Assembly (NCBI GenBank): GCA_017416465.1 | Contig: JAFQCK010000098.1 | Span: forward strand, 1 to 64,000 | Reading direction: 5' to 3' | DNA: 64,000 nucleotides | Origin: Lachnospiraceae bacterium | GTDB lineage: Bacteria > Bacillota > Clostridia > Lachnospirales > Lachnospiraceae | Shown: positions 25,237 to 34,997 of the stretch, piece by piece | Layout: each line of letters opens with the position of its first letter | Position numbering within the stretch: the stretch's first letter is position 1 | Position numbers and translations under genes: made by a program | Notes under the pieces: generated by a model | The model's database searches: none | Told to the model about the DNA's origin: nothing | The model's input: only the letters and a program-made list of their open reading frames with translations

Positions 25237-28200
25237 TTACTTAAGAAGAGTTAATATTCCTTCTGCACTACTGTTAGCCTGTGCAAGCACTGCCTGTGAA
25301 GCCTGTTGTAATATGCTATATTTGCTATTCTTAACCATTTCATCAGCCATATCAACATCTCTTATTCTTGATTCAGCTGCTTGTGTATTTTCTGAAGTAT
25401 TATCATTTCCACGAATAGAACTTTCAAGTCTGTTCTGTGCTGCACCATAATAACTTCTAATTTCAGATACCATTTCATTAGCTTTAGCTAATCTTCCTAT
25501 TGCTTTATTAGCATATTTAGGCTTAGAAATAGTTATCGAATTAATACCAAGCGAGACTGTATTTAATACAAATTTATCAATTACTGTTCCATCCTGTCCA
25601 ATTCTTTTACCACTTCCATCAGGATTTTCTTCTCCACCTCTGCTACTTAATTGAATATGAACTACCTCTTTTTCACCATCAGCACTGTTTTCCTGGAAGA
25701 ATAAATCACTTTTAGCAGAACCTGAGAAATTGTCTATTATATGTTCACCATAACTTGTATACGATAATCTTAAATTATTATCATCCAACTTCGCAACAAT
25801 TGGTGCTCCCGAACCATTCAACTTATCATTAATTTCATTAATTAATTCTTCACAGGTATATTCACCTTCTGCCAGCGTGATACTATAATTTGTTCCATCA
25901 ACGTCAAATGCCAACTCATTATTTTCTGAAGTAATCTCAAGTCCCTCACTAATATCCTTTGTTCCTTTAGCATATGCCGGAACCATCTTACCGTCTGATT
26001 GATAGAAGATAGAAAATGCCGCACTTCCTCTCACACCATCAATTACATATTCTCCTTCTGCTGGTAACGGAACAGTTTTAGACACCTTTAATACTAATGC
26101 ATTTGAATCATTAGAGCCTGATACTCCGGTAGATACTCCACCAATACCCACTTCTATCATTTTCGCCGGAAATCCCTGATTTTGTAATTCAATATCTAAC
26201 TTTCTCTGAATTTCATCTGACAACGTATTACCTATATAATTTCCTGCATCCAATTTAACAGTGAATGTCTTTGTTGTATTGCCATATTTTAAATCAAATG
26301 TCAAAACATCATTTATATTATTTTCAATTTCTATACTTTCATTTTTTACATCTCTTCTTCCTACAGTAAATGCTGAATTAACATTTTGAAGACCATTTGC
26401 AGACTCAGTTTGCAGATTACTTGAATTCTTGCTACTGCTACATAATACATGATAATACATTCCACCACTAAAATTAGATAATTTATATTTATTGCCAACA
26501 CCAATTGTCTCTATTCTAATTCCATTAGCATCTGCAGTCACTGTAAGTTCTCCGGGTACTATGCCGTTAATCTTATCTTGCAGAGCCGAAACAATCTCAA
26601 CATATGTATAATCTTTTTCATCCAATGACAGATTAATATTCGAAGTAACTCCATTAGCAATATAATTAAAACTTAATTCTTTATTCCATTCTGTTATCTT
26701 TATAGGTTCTAAAATACTAACACCATCTATAAATGCATGCTTATTAGAAATATAACCTGTGGTAGTCTCCGGATTATTAGTTGTAGTTTTCTCTACGGCT
26801 TTTTGGAATATACTACCATTATCAGATGACACTTCCAACGATTGTCCCGAACCATTCTGTGTTCCGGTTAATACCAATTGATTATTAGAATCAAACGAAG
26901 CTGTTATACCTGTAGTAACTTTGGTAGACTCACCATATATTCTTATCATTGAACTTCCGCCTGTGTCATAAGAAACTTTTACAGATGCTGTACTTCCCAC
27001 AGACATAGTCTCATATTTCAATTTACCATTATCTAAAGATACTTTAACACCTTTATCGTTCAATTTAGAATTCAGTTCATCCACAAGTGTACTTGGTGTA
27101 TAAGTATCCGGTTCAAGTTCAATGCTATGATTAACACCATTTATAGTAATATTAAATCCTTTTGTATCATTTCCTATATCAACGCTATCCAAAACTTTAC
27201 ATTCTGCCGTTACAACGGCAGGCTTATGAGAATAAAAATCACCAAACAATGCTTCTGCACTAGTTCCACCATTAAAATTATCATAGTTTATTCTATATTG
27301 TGAACCCGCTCCATCTGAAACCAACTGTAATTTATTATTATATAGTTTTGCAGTCACAGGTACACCTGACTTATTTAACTGATTATTAATCTCATTTATT
27401 AAACCTTGTCTTGTATAGGTTCCTTTAGAAAGAACAAGATTTATTGTATTATATCCTGAACCTTCATCATATTGAAAAACAAAACTATTATTATCATCTG
27501 TAATGGCAATTGAACTTTTTAATTCATTATCTGATGTTGCAATTGCACTTTCTTTACTTGTATGAAGACTCTTTATAAATGAACTACCTGAATTTGAAAA
27601 ACTGATATTTGTATTTCTTCCATCAATCTGTTCAGAAGCATTTTTATTAAGCCTTGCAGTAAATACAAGTTTAGAATCACTTATACTTACAATTGCTCCT
27701 CCGGCTTTAGTTCCAAAATTATTATCAATTTTTTTCTGTAATTCATTCACCAATTGAGACTGTGAATACGTTCCTTCTCCCAACATTATCGTTCTGGTAT
27801 CATCATTTATAGTTATATTAAAAATATTATTTGACGAATCAACTTTAAATGTTGATGGTACCTTAACCGACATAGTAACTGTTGCCGGATTATTATACAC
27901 AAAGTTTCCGATATTTCCCTGGTCTTCTTTCGAAGAACCTGTAGCGGAGTAATTTCCGGACGATACTGTAGTATTACCTTTACCATATGCTTTAACCTGA
28001 TTAGTAGTTGTACTGCCATAACCCGTTGAGTCACCAAATCTGTTTACAGTTACAGACACTTTTTCTTCTGCCTGTCTGTTAATCTCTTCAACTATCTTAT
28101 CGTGAGTAACATCATCTCCTGTTGGAAGTGTAATAACTCTGTTCGCACCATTTTGATTAATAACGAATTTATTATTATCTGCTGTTATTGTAGTAGGGTC

Positions 28201-30168
28201 AGGTATACTTTGATTAAGAGTTATGGTTGCAGGTGAGGTTGATGTTCCTTTATCCGTTACTTTAACAGTTTCTGATGTAACAGTTTTTCCAACAAACAAT
28301 TCCTCATAGCCTGTATTACCTGTCACTCCACTTACTTTTACAGAAGTAATATTACTGCCTGCTTTTCCTTTAAGACATATCTTATTCCCTGAAGCATAAC
28401 TAACATCTATCTTATCTTTATATCCTGCAAGTGCAGAACTACCGTTTAATTTATCATTAATATGACTAAGTAACTTGGAACTTGTATCATAATCTCCCTC
28501 ATCAAGTGTTATTGTATATGTTTGCGTACTTTCAACTCCATTAGTACTTGTCTTAATCTCTAGTGAAAAAGAATCATTTACACCTGCTTCTATCTTAACC
28601 GGAAGATTACTTCCTTCAATCTTCTTTCCACCAACAATTGCACCTGTACTATCTGCTTTAGATTCACTCTCTACCTTTGCATTATTACTAAAAGTCGTAT
28701 ATGTTCTTGTCTTAAATAGTGTATTATAAGCACTTGATGACGAATCTACATCAACTTTACTTGTAAGTCCTTTTACCGTTGAAGTTATTTTAATCCCTTC
28801 AAAATTCGATGATGTAATCTTTTCTGCAACAATCTCCATTCCATTATTGACAAATTCATTATTTAAGAAATTCACCATTTCATCAACACTATAGATACCA
28901 TCAGGAGTTGTTGGAATAGTAATTGTTACAGTGGAACCTGTATTAGCTGTAATAGTAAGTTCATTATTAGAACTGTCAATAGTATAATGATTATACTGCG
29001 CATCTATAGATGATGTAGTAATAACTGCTCCTCCTGTAAATGATGCTTCCTTTAATGTTGCACTTCCATACATAACATTATCATAGAATACAGAAGAATA
29101 AATATTGTTAATATCCGTATCTATCTTAAACATATTACCTTTAAATCCGGTAATAATCGCATCATTACTTTGAAGTTTAATTCCTTTTCCGTACTTTACC
29201 GCTTCAACAGATGTATCTGCAAGATTATTATTAAGCAAATCAATCATCTCAGGTCTGGTATATTCACCTGCCGGAATTGTAATACTCTTAGTTGTAACAT
29301 TACCGTCAAATGACTGGATATCAAACGACAAAGTATCATTATAGCCTGACGCAATCTTCATATGTACTTCATCATTCATAAATGATGTAGTTCCTATTAA
29401 TGCCCCTAAACTTCCTCCATAATATACATCATTAATAAGATAGGATAATCCACCTGCTATACTGTCAACAAACTTTCCATCTTCAAAATTCAGATTACAA
29501 GTACCATCATCTGTGTATTCTAATGAAAAACCTTCATCAGTTGCACCACCGGAAGTCATAGCATTCTCAATTTCGTCAATCAGTTCCTGTGTAGTATATT
29601 CCCCTTCCGGAACTCGAATTGATATCTGCTTAGCCGGACTCGTTTCATCTTTTCTATAATTAATAACTAAATCATTCATAGAATCATCAATGATATGCAC
29701 GCCGTTCTGATTCCATGTAAGATTACCTTCTAACTGTGTGTATGTAGGTTCGTGTTCACTAAAAATATTCTTCGTATTAAAATGTGTATTATCCAATATG
29801 TTATCTATCTCGCACTGTAACTCATCAAATTCAGCCTGTAAAGCAGCTCTATCACTATGAGTGTTAGTATCATTTAAAGATTGAATCGTAATCTCATTCA
29901 TTCTATGCAAAATAGACTGCACTTCTCCTAGTGCACCCTCACCTGTCTGAATATACGAAATTCCATCCTGAGCATTTTGAGAGCCTTTATTAAGTCCCCT
30001 TATCTGTTCACGCATTTGCTCTGAAATAGTTAAGCCTGCTGCATCATCAGCAGCTATATTTATTCTATACCCTGATGACAGCTTATTAGTTGATTTAGTT
30101 TTTTCTCTTAAACTTAACTGATAGTTTCTCATTGTATTAAGAGCTTGTATATTATTTTGTATTCTCAT
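25237..30168 (-). CDS. Giant flagellin with about eleven flagellin-IN repeats
   Basis: This 1643-residue protein has flagellin ends and an enormous middle. Residues 1-150 are a conventional D0/D1 domain (RIQNNIQALNTMRNYQLS, LSSGYRINIAADDAAGLTISE, DGISYIQTGEGAL). Residues about 1535-1643 are the matching C-terminal D1/D0 (NRLESSIRGNDN, ESRIRDVDMADEMV, ILQQASQAVLAQAN). Between them are about eleven related units spaced roughly 100-170 residues, marked by motifs such as EGEYTTQELI, KGTYTRQGLI and PDTYTPSTLV near residues 188, 300, 425, 563, 688, 800, 920, 1022, 1190, 1313 and 1438; this is the flagellin hook IN motif. Typical flagellins have 270-550 residues. There is no signal peptide, as expected for type III export. 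AAGGG precedes the ATG. Confidence 0.95.
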   Translation of the reverse strand: MRIQNNIQALNTMRNYQLSLREKTKSTNKLSSGYRINIAADDAAGLTISEQMREQIRGLNKGSQNAQDGISYIQTGEGALGEVQSILHRMNEITIQSLNDTNTHSDRAALQAEFDELQCEIDNILDNTHFNTKNIFSEHEPTYTQLEGNLTWNQNGVHIIDDSMNDLVINYRKDETSPAKQISIRVPEGEYTTQELIDEIENAMTSGGATDEGFSLEYTDDGTCNLNFEDGKFVDSIAGGLSYLINDVYYGGSLGALIGTTSFMNDEVHMKIASGYNDTLSFDIQSFDGNVTTKSITIPAGEYTRPEMIDLLNNNLADTSVEAVKYGKGIKLQSNDAIITGFKGNMFKIDTDINNIYSSVFYDNVMYGSATLKEASFTGGAVITTSSIDAQYNHYTIDSSNNELTITANTGSTVTITIPTTPDGIYSVDEMVNFLNNEFVNNGMEIVAEKITSSNFEGIKITSTVKGLTSKVDVDSSSSAYNTLFKTRTYTTFSNNAKVESESKADSTGAIVGGKKIEGSNLPVKIEAGVNDSFSLEIKTSTNGVESTQTYTITLDEGDYDTSSKLLSHINDKLNGSSALAGYKDKIDVSYASGNKICLKGKAGSNITSVKVSGVTGNTGYEELFVGKTVTSETVKVTDKGTSTSPATITLNQSIPDPTTITADNNKFVINQNGANRVITLPTGDDVTHDKIVEEINRQAEEKVSVTVNRFGDSTGYGSTTTNQVKAYGKGNTTVSSGNYSATGSSKEDQGNIGNFVYNNPATVTMSVKVPSTFKVDSSNNIFNITINDDTRTIMLGEGTYSQSQLVNELQKKIDNNFGTKAGGAIVSISDSKLVFTARLNKNASEQIDGRNTNISFSNSGSSFIKSLHTSKESAIATSDNELKSSIAITDDNNSFVFQYDEGSGYNTINLVLSKGTYTRQGLINEINNQLNKSGVPVTAKLYNNKLQLVSDGAGSQYRINYDNFNGGTSAEALFGDFYSHKPAVVTAECKVLDSVDIGNDTKGFNITINGVNHSIELEPDTYTPSTLVDELNSKLNDKGVKVSLDNGKLKYETMSVGSTASVKVSYDTGGSSMIRIYGESTKVTTGITASFDSNNQLVLTGTQNGSGQSLEVSSDNGSIFQKAVEKTTTNNPETTTGYISNKHAFIDGVSILEPIKITEWNKELSFNYIANGVTSNINLSLDEKDYTYVEIVSALQDKINGIVPGELTVTADANGIRIETIGVGNKYKLSNFSGGMYYHVLCSSSKNSSNLQTESANGLQNVNSAFTVGRRDVKNESIEIENNINDVLTFDLKYGNTTKTFTVKLDAGNYIGNTLSDEIQRKLDIELQNQGFPAKMIEVGIGGVSTGVSGSNDSNALVLKVSKTVPLPAEGEYVIDGVRGSAAFSIFYQSDGKMVPAYAKGTKDISEGLEITSENNELAFDVDGTNYSITLAEGEYTCEELINEINDKLNGSGAPIVAKLDDNNLRLSYTSYGEHIIDNFSGSAKSDLFFQENSADGEKEVVHIQLSSRGGEENPDGSGKRIGQDGTVIDKFVLNTVSLGINSITISKPKYANKAIGRLAKANEMVSEIRSYYGAAQNRLESSIRGNDNTSENTQAAESRIRDVDMADEMVKNSKYSILQQASQAVLAQANSSAEGILTLLK

Positions 30169-30210
30169 TCTTTAACCCTTCTTCCATACACGTACAAAAT
30201 CCTAACATAT

Positions 30211-30239
30211 ATTGTATACTTTCAACTAAATACTGTCAA
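30211..30239 (-). promoter_or_regulatory. Sigma-A-type promoter of the giant flagellin
   Basis: TTGACA, a 17-base spacer and TACAAT stand about 43 bases upstream of the flagellin ATG. This is a near-consensus housekeeping promoter. I see no sigma-28-type TAAA / GCCGATAA pair in the interval. Confidence 0.75.
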
Positions 30240-30322
30240 GAAAAACACCATACTTTTTACTTTTTGCACAACAAATTGATTTAAAACATTAAACAATCTT
30301 TTTCTTTAAATTATCTTTTTAC

Positions 30323-30358
30323 GAAAACAAAAAAACTACCCTAAATCGGGTAGTTTTT
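30323..30358 (-). terminator. Intrinsic terminator after rpmF
   Basis: AAAACTACCC and GGGTAGTTTT form a ten-base stem with a six-base loop. On the minus strand a run of T follows directly (GTTTTTTTG). It separates the rpmF operon from the flagellin promoter. Confidence 0.88.
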
Positions 30359-30378
30359 AAAATGTGCTATAATCAAAA

Positions 30379-30558
30379 TTAATCAACTGAAATGATTTCT
30401 TTTTTGTTATATGATCCACAAGCTTTACAAACTCTATGAGGCATCATTAAAGCTCCACATTTGCTACACTTAACTAAGTTTGGAGCACTCATTTTCCAGT
30501 TTGCTCTACGTTTATCTCTTCTTGATTTAGAAGATTTATTCTTTGGACAAATAGACAT
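30379..30558 (-). CDS. rpmF: 50S ribosomal protein L32
   Basis: This 59-residue basic protein begins MSICPKNKSSKSRRDKRRAN and carries the four-cysteine zinc knuckle CSKCG...CKACG of the zinc-binding L32 form. The ATG at 30558 follows a perfect AAGGAGG. It lies six bases after the DUF177 gene, its near-universal partner, and ends 21 bases before a terminator. Confidence 0.96.
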   Translation of the reverse strand: MSICPKNKSSKSRRDKRRANWKMSAPNLVKCSKCGALMMPHRVCKACGSYNKKEIISVD

Positions 30559-30564
30559 GGTCTG

Positions 30565-31092
30565 TTACACCTCCTTAAAATTGTTAAAAATGTCACGAAT
30601 TTTTGACATTCTAGGGTCTAATTCTGTGGTATCACAGTCGCACGTCTGTGAATTAAGATTTGCCCCACATCTATTACAAATTCCCTTACAGTTCTCACTG
30701 CAAAGAATCTTCATAGGTAAATTAACTAAAACCTCATTATAAACCAATTTCTCTACATCAAGTTCATCACCATCAATAAAGAACATCTCTCGGTCATCAT
30801 CGGCTTCGTCGTTTTGTGACTCATTCATGTCAATATCTTTATTAACTTCGATATTCATTTTACACTTTACTTCTTTAAGACATCTGTCGCATGGAATTAA
30901 AAGTTCTAAGTCAATATTAGTCTTGACCGTAAATCTTCTCTTTCCTGTATTGTGAAGATTAATATTCAATGGTTTCTTATCAATAATCTGATAATCACCC
31001 ATCTTCGAAGTAAATCGCTGCATCTCAATATCAGCTTGAATATCAATATTCCTATCTTTTACAGATAAGATATCAGATAATTCAATACGCAT
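30565..31092 (-). CDS. DUF177 / YceD family protein
   Basis: This 175-residue protein of the YceD family is known to accompany rpmF and is linked in other organisms to 23S rRNA accumulation. The core around PCDRCLKEV (near 88-96) is the family hallmark. The C-terminus adds a zinc-ribbon-like cysteine cluster (CSENCKGICNRCGANL, then CDCD), common in Clostridia. There is no signal or membrane segment. It is the first gene behind a consensus promoter and is probably co-transcribed with rpmF. Confidence 0.9.
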   Translation of the reverse strand: MRIELSDILSVKDRNIDIQADIEMQRFTSKMGDYQIIDKKPLNINLHNTGKRRFTVKTNIDLELLIPCDRCLKEVKCKMNIEVNKDIDMNESQNDEADDDREMFFIDGDELDVEKLVYNEVLVNLPMKILCSENCKGICNRCGANLNSQTCDCDTTELDPRMSKIRDIFNNFKEV

Positions 31093-31122
31093 AAATTACC
31101 TCTTTTCTAATCATACTTGAAC

Positions 31123-31151
31123 ATTATACTCATAGTTACATTTTTTGTCAA
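31123..31151 (-). promoter_or_regulatory. Consensus sigma-A promoter of the DUF177-rpmF operon
   Basis: TTGACA, exactly 17 bases, TATAAT: a perfect match at both boxes, with the -10 box ending 30 bases before the DUF177 ATG. Just upstream, TGACTTAA (31161-31168) and TTAAGTCA (31188-31195) form an inverted repeat that could be an ackA terminator or an operator. Confidence 0.85.
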
Positions 31152-31209
31152 CCAATTTTTTGACTTAAATTATTCGTATTGTAACAGTTAAGTCATAATT
31201 ACCGAACTA

Positions 31210-32403
31210 TTATTTAATACATTCCACAGTTTCTTTAGCAATCTTAAGTTCTTCATTAGTAGGAACAACTAAAACTTTAACCCTTGAATCAGGTGTAGAA
31301 ATAATTACTTCTTCTCCACGTTTTTCATTGGCAGTTTCATCTATCTCAATTCCAAGATATGTTAAATATGAACATACTTCTTTTCTGATAAATCCATTAT
31401 TCTCACCAACACCTGCAGTAAATACAATCGCATCTACTCCACTCATTGCTGCTGTATATGCACCAATATATTTAACAACCTGGTAGCAATATGCCTGAAG
31501 TGTTAATCTTGCTCTTTCATTACCACTTTCCATTGCTGTCATTAAATCTCTAAAATCACTTCCGATACCTGACATTCCAAGAACACCGGAATCTTTATTA
31601 AGGATGTTCATAACTTCATTAATATCCTTATTCTCTTTATTAGCAATAAACTCAATAATTGCAGGGTCAATACTTCCTGCTCTCGTCCCCATAATAAGTC
31701 CTTCAAGTGGTGTAAGTCCCATACTTGTATCTACTGATTTACCTTTATCTACTGCACATATACTTGCACCATTACCAAGATGACATACAATAGTCTTCAT
31801 ATCTTCATAGTTCTTACCTAAAATCTCAGCAGTTTTCTTTGATACATAACTATGCGAAGTTCCATGAAAACCATATCTTCTAACCTTATATTTATCATAA
31901 TATTCATATGGTAGTCCATATAAATATGCTTTAGGAGACATTGTCTGATGAAATGCTGTATCAAACACTGCTACCATTGGTGTATCAGGCATCAACTCTT
32001 TACAAGCATGAATTCCTATAAGGTTAGCAGGATTATGAAGCGGTGCTAAATCATTACACTCCTCTATAGCCTTAATTACTTCATTATCAATAATAACTGA
32101 TTCAGCAAATCTCTCTCCACCATGTACAATTCTATGTCCTACTGCACTTACATCCTTAAGACTTTCAACTACACCTGTATCTTTATCTGTAAGAGCATTA
32201 ATTACAAGTTCAACTGCTCTTTTATGTGTAGGCATCTCTTCTTCTATAATAATCTTATCTTTTTCATACGGCGAATATACAAGTCTGCTGCCTTCCTGCC
32301 CAATACGTTCACATAAACCTTTTGCAATTACACTTTCATCTTCTGAATTAATTAATTGAAATTTAAGTGACGAACTGCCACAATTAATAACTAAAACCTT
32401 CAT
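31210..32403 (-). CDS. ackA: Acetate kinase
   Basis: This protein of about 397 residues turns acetyl phosphate and ADP into acetate and ATP, the substrate-level phosphorylation step of acetogenic fermentation. Family motifs are plain: [13 protein letters not shown] at the start, RIVHGGE near 90, [12 protein letters not shown] near 176, CHLGNGASI and [19 protein letters not shown] segments, and FTAGVGENN near 325. It is 30 bases downstream of pta. I prefer ATG at 32403 over the adjacent TTG at 32406. Confidence 0.97.
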   Translation of the reverse strand: MKVLVINCGSSSLKFQLINSEDESVIAKGLCERIGQEGSRLVYSPYEKDKIIIEEEMPTHKRAVELVINALTDKDTGVVESLKDVSAVGHRIVHGGERFAESVIIDNEVIKAIEECNDLAPLHNPANLIGIHACKELMPDTPMVAVFDTAFHQTMSPKAYLYGLPYEYYDKYKVRRYGFHGTSHSYVSKKTAEILGKNYEDMKTIVCHLGNGASICAVDKGKSVDTSMGLTPLEGLIMGTRAGSIDPAIIEFIANKENKDINEVMNILNKDSGVLGMSGIGSDFRDLMTAMESGNERARLTLQAYCYQVVKYIGAYTAAMSGVDAIVFTAGVGENNGFIRKEVCSYLTYLGIEIDETANEKRGEEVIISTPDSRVKVLVVPTNEELKIAKETVECIK

Positions 32404-32433
32404 CAATCTATACCAAAATCCTTTCTTTACAGA

Positions 32434-33438
32434 TTATCTGTCAAGTCTATGCTGTGCCTGAACCGCTGTAATAGCAATAACACCTACAATATCCGAAGCT
32501 GTACAACCACGCGACAAGTCATTAATAGGCTTAGCCATCCCTTGGGTAAGCGGACCATATGCCTCAGCCTTACCTAGTCTTTGTACAAGCTTATAACCAA
32601 TATTACCCGAATCCAAATCAGGGAATATCAAAACATTTGCATTACCTGCAACTGTACTTCCCGGTGCCTTTAATTTAGCAACCTCAGGTACTAATGCAGC
32701 ATCTAACTGTAATTCTCCATCAGCCATAACATGTGGATAATTCTTCTTTAATATTGTAACCGCATCTACAACTTTTGTTACATCAGGGTGCTTAGCACTT
32801 CCTTTTGTAGAATGCGATAATAATGCACAAATAGGTTTCTCTCCAACAAGCATCTCAAACGACCTCGCAGAAGATTCCGTAATAGCCGCAAGTTCTTCAG
32901 GATTAGGATTCTGATTAAGACCAGCATCCGCAAATATAAATGTTCCATCTGCACCAAATTCGCAATCAGGTACACACATTACGAAGAAACCTGATACCAT
33001 CTTTGTTCCCGGTTTAGCTTTAATTATCTGTAAAGATGGCTTAAGAGTTGAAGCTGTTGAGTGACATGCACCTGATACAACACCATCTGCATCACCAAAC
33101 TTAACCATCATACAGGCATAATACATATAATCATTCATAATAATATCCTTTGCCTGCTGTGGTGTCATTCCCTTAGACTTTCTTAATTCATAAAATACAT
33201 CTATATAATCCGGTGTCTTCTTGTATGTATATGGATTAACTATCTTAGCTTTAGAGATATCAAGACCTTTACTGTTCTCACTAATAACATCATCCGTTCC
33301 AATAATAATGAGGTCAGCAATATTCTCTCTTAATACAACTTCTGCTGCTTCAAATGTTCTTCTGTCCATCGACTCAGGCAACACAATAGTTTTAATATCA
33401 CTTTTAGCTCTCTCTTTTATCTTTTCAATAAATTCCAT
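32434..33438 (-). CDS. pta: Phosphate acetyltransferase
   Basis: This 334-residue protein is the short form of Pta (catalytic PTA_PTB domain only, no DRTGG or P-loop extension). It makes acetyl phosphate from acetyl-CoA. The family segments DGVVSGACHSTASTLKPSLQIIK and the C-terminal NVLIFPDLDSGNIGYKL are intact. With ackA it forms the acetate pathway. The ATG follows AAGGAG and the gene has its own promoter. Confidence 0.97.
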   Translation of the reverse strand: MEFIEKIKERAKSDIKTIVLPESMDRRTFEAAEVVLRENIADLIIIGTDDVISENSKGLDISKAKIVNPYTYKKTPDYIDVFYELRKSKGMTPQQAKDIIMNDYMYYACMMVKFGDADGVVSGACHSTASTLKPSLQIIKAKPGTKMVSGFFVMCVPDCEFGADGTFIFADAGLNQNPNPEELAAITESSARSFEMLVGEKPICALLSHSTKGSAKHPDVTKVVDAVTILKKNYPHVMADGELQLDAALVPEVAKLKAPGSTVAGNANVLIFPDLDSGNIGYKLVQRLGKAEAYGPLTQGMAKPINDLSRGCTASDIVGVIAITAVQAQHRLDR

Positions 33439-33490
33439 TAAACTTCTCCTTCCACATTTTGTTGGTTTTTGCTATCACACATATGTAAAT

Positions 33491-33519
33491 ATTATAACGC
33501 ATTTTTATTTTGTATACAA
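33491..33519 (-). promoter_or_regulatory. Sigma-A promoter of pta-ackA
   Basis: TTGTAT, a 17-base spacer and a perfect TATAAT lie about 53 bases before the pta start codon. Confidence 0.7.
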
Positions 33520-33589
33520 TATTTTCGTAGAGGATTTAAGGTATTTAATTGAGTACAAAAACTTGATAATAATTTGTACTAATGTTATT

Positions 33590-33656
33590 ATGTAACTGTT
33601 CAGAGCCAAGCAACTTTAACCAATATACTTATCAAGCTCGCTCTGAACAGTTACAT
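33590..33656. repeat. Palindromic repeat, GTTCAGAGC family, copy 1
   Basis: ATGTAACTGTTCAGAGC at 33590-33606 pairs perfectly with GCTCTGAACAGTTACAT at 33640-33656 around a 33-base interior. The core TGTTCAGAGCCAAGCA recurs at 46241-46257. It lies between the divergent pta promoter and tmcAL. This is probably an interspersed palindromic element rather than a terminator, as no T-run follows and neither gene ends here. Confidence 0.75.
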
Positions 33657-33697
33657 TATTATTTAGATATCTAAAATTTTCAAAAGGAGGGTTTATC

Positions 33698-34978
33698 TTG
33701 TCAACAGTTGGAATTATAGCAGAATTTAATCCGTTTCATAACGGACACGAGTATCTGATAAATGAAGCAAAGAAAATAACAGGTGCAGATCACGTAGTTA
33801 TTGTAATGAGTGGTAATTATGTTCAAAGAGGCGCACCTGCTTTTATGGATAAATTTTCAAGAACAGCTATCGCACTTAATAATAATGCTGACTTAATCAT
33901 TGAACTTCCATTTGTATATTCTTCTGCAAGCGCTGCTTATTTTGCAACAGGTGCCGTAAATATTTTAGACAGACTGGGTGTTATTGATTACCTTTGTTTT
34001 GGCACAGAAAATGAGAATCTTGATTTAATTTCATATATTGCTGACATTATCATTAACGAGGACGAATGTTATTCCTCAACCCTTCAATCATATTTAAAAA
34101 ATGGTTTATCCTTTGCAAAAAGTCGTGAAAATGCTATTATGAAATCATTATCACTTATGGGTATAACAATTCCCGCAAGTGAAATAAGTGAAATCTTATC
34201 TTCACCAAATTCAATACTTGCAATTGAATATATAAAAGCATTAAAAATTGCAAACAGTAAAATCAAACCCATTGCAATAAGGCGTACCGATAGTGGATAT
34301 CATAGTTCACGAATAAATGAAGGTTTTGCAAGTGCTAATGCCATAAGAAATATTTATTCAAAAGTATCTGTATATAATTTTAATAATATAAGAGAAACCA
34401 TGTCAGAACTTGTTCCTCAAAACAGTCTGGAAATCCTTGAAAATAACTTCAAAAAGACGTATCCTATAATAAGGAATGATTTTTCCAATCTGATTTTCAA
34501 GGCACTAATCAGTGATAAATTTGGTCTAACTAATTTAAATGATTTATTTGATACTACACCTGACCTTGTAAATCGTATAAGAAATATTTATTCCGGTCAT
34601 ACAAATATCGAAACACTTATTAATGAATGTAATTCACCAACATATACGTCAACAAGAATTGCCAGAATACTTTTTTATACATTAATGAATTATACCAAAG
34701 AGGACTTTAATCATTTTAAAAAAGATGGATATGTATATTATTTCAGAATATTAGGATTTAAAAAATCTCACTCCGACCTTTTAACTGATATTAAGAATAA
34801 TTCAGGTCTTCCACTTATTACAAAACTTTCTAAAGCCGGAGAAATCGTATCGGATAATGGAATGCGAATGTTAGCGATAAACAGACTTGCTGATGATATT
34901 TACAGAATGGTTGTCTCTTCTAAATTCGGGTTTGAGGTTCCCGCCGAAGAAGAACAGGGTGTTATAATATTAAATTAA
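33698..34978 (+). CDS. tmcAL: tRNA(Met) cytidine acetate ligase, YlbM family
   Basis: This 426-residue protein matches TmcAL (formerly YlbM), which activates acetate with ATP and acetylates the wobble C34 of elongator tRNA-Met. The N-terminal nucleotidyltransferase-like fold carries GIIAEFNPFHNGH (HxGH signature), then VVIVMSGNYVQRGAPA, and the C-terminal half matches the family. The start is TTG at 33698 behind AAGGAGG. It is one of only three plus-strand genes, divergent from pta-ackA; both involve acetate, but the shared context may be chance. It ends at a bidirectional terminator. Confidence 0.93.
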   Translation: MSTVGIIAEFNPFHNGHEYLINEAKKITGADHVVIVMSGNYVQRGAPAFMDKFSRTAIALNNNADLIIELPFVYSSASAAYFATGAVNILDRLGVIDYLCFGTENENLDLISYIADIIINEDECYSSTLQSYLKNGLSFAKSRENAIMKSLSLMGITIPASEISEILSSPNSILAIEYIKALKIANSKIKPIAIRRTDSGYHSSRINEGFASANAIRNIYSKVSVYNFNNIRETMSELVPQNSLEILENNFKKTYPIIRNDFSNLIFKALISDKFGLTNLNDLFDTTPDLVNRIRNIYSGHTNIETLINECNSPTYTSTRIARILFYTLMNYTKEDFNHFKKDGYVYYFRILGFKKSHSDLLTDIKNNSGLPLITKLSKAGEIVSDNGMRMLAINRLADDIYRMVVSSKFGFEVPAEEEQGVIILN

Positions 34979-34997
34979 AACTTCATATGATACACAT

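Noticed and set aside
31161..31195. Inverted repeat TGACTTAA/TTAAGTCA as an ackA terminator
   Set aside because: The stem is weak and A-T only apart from two pairs, and it overlaps the next promoter's upstream region; it is left as a note only.
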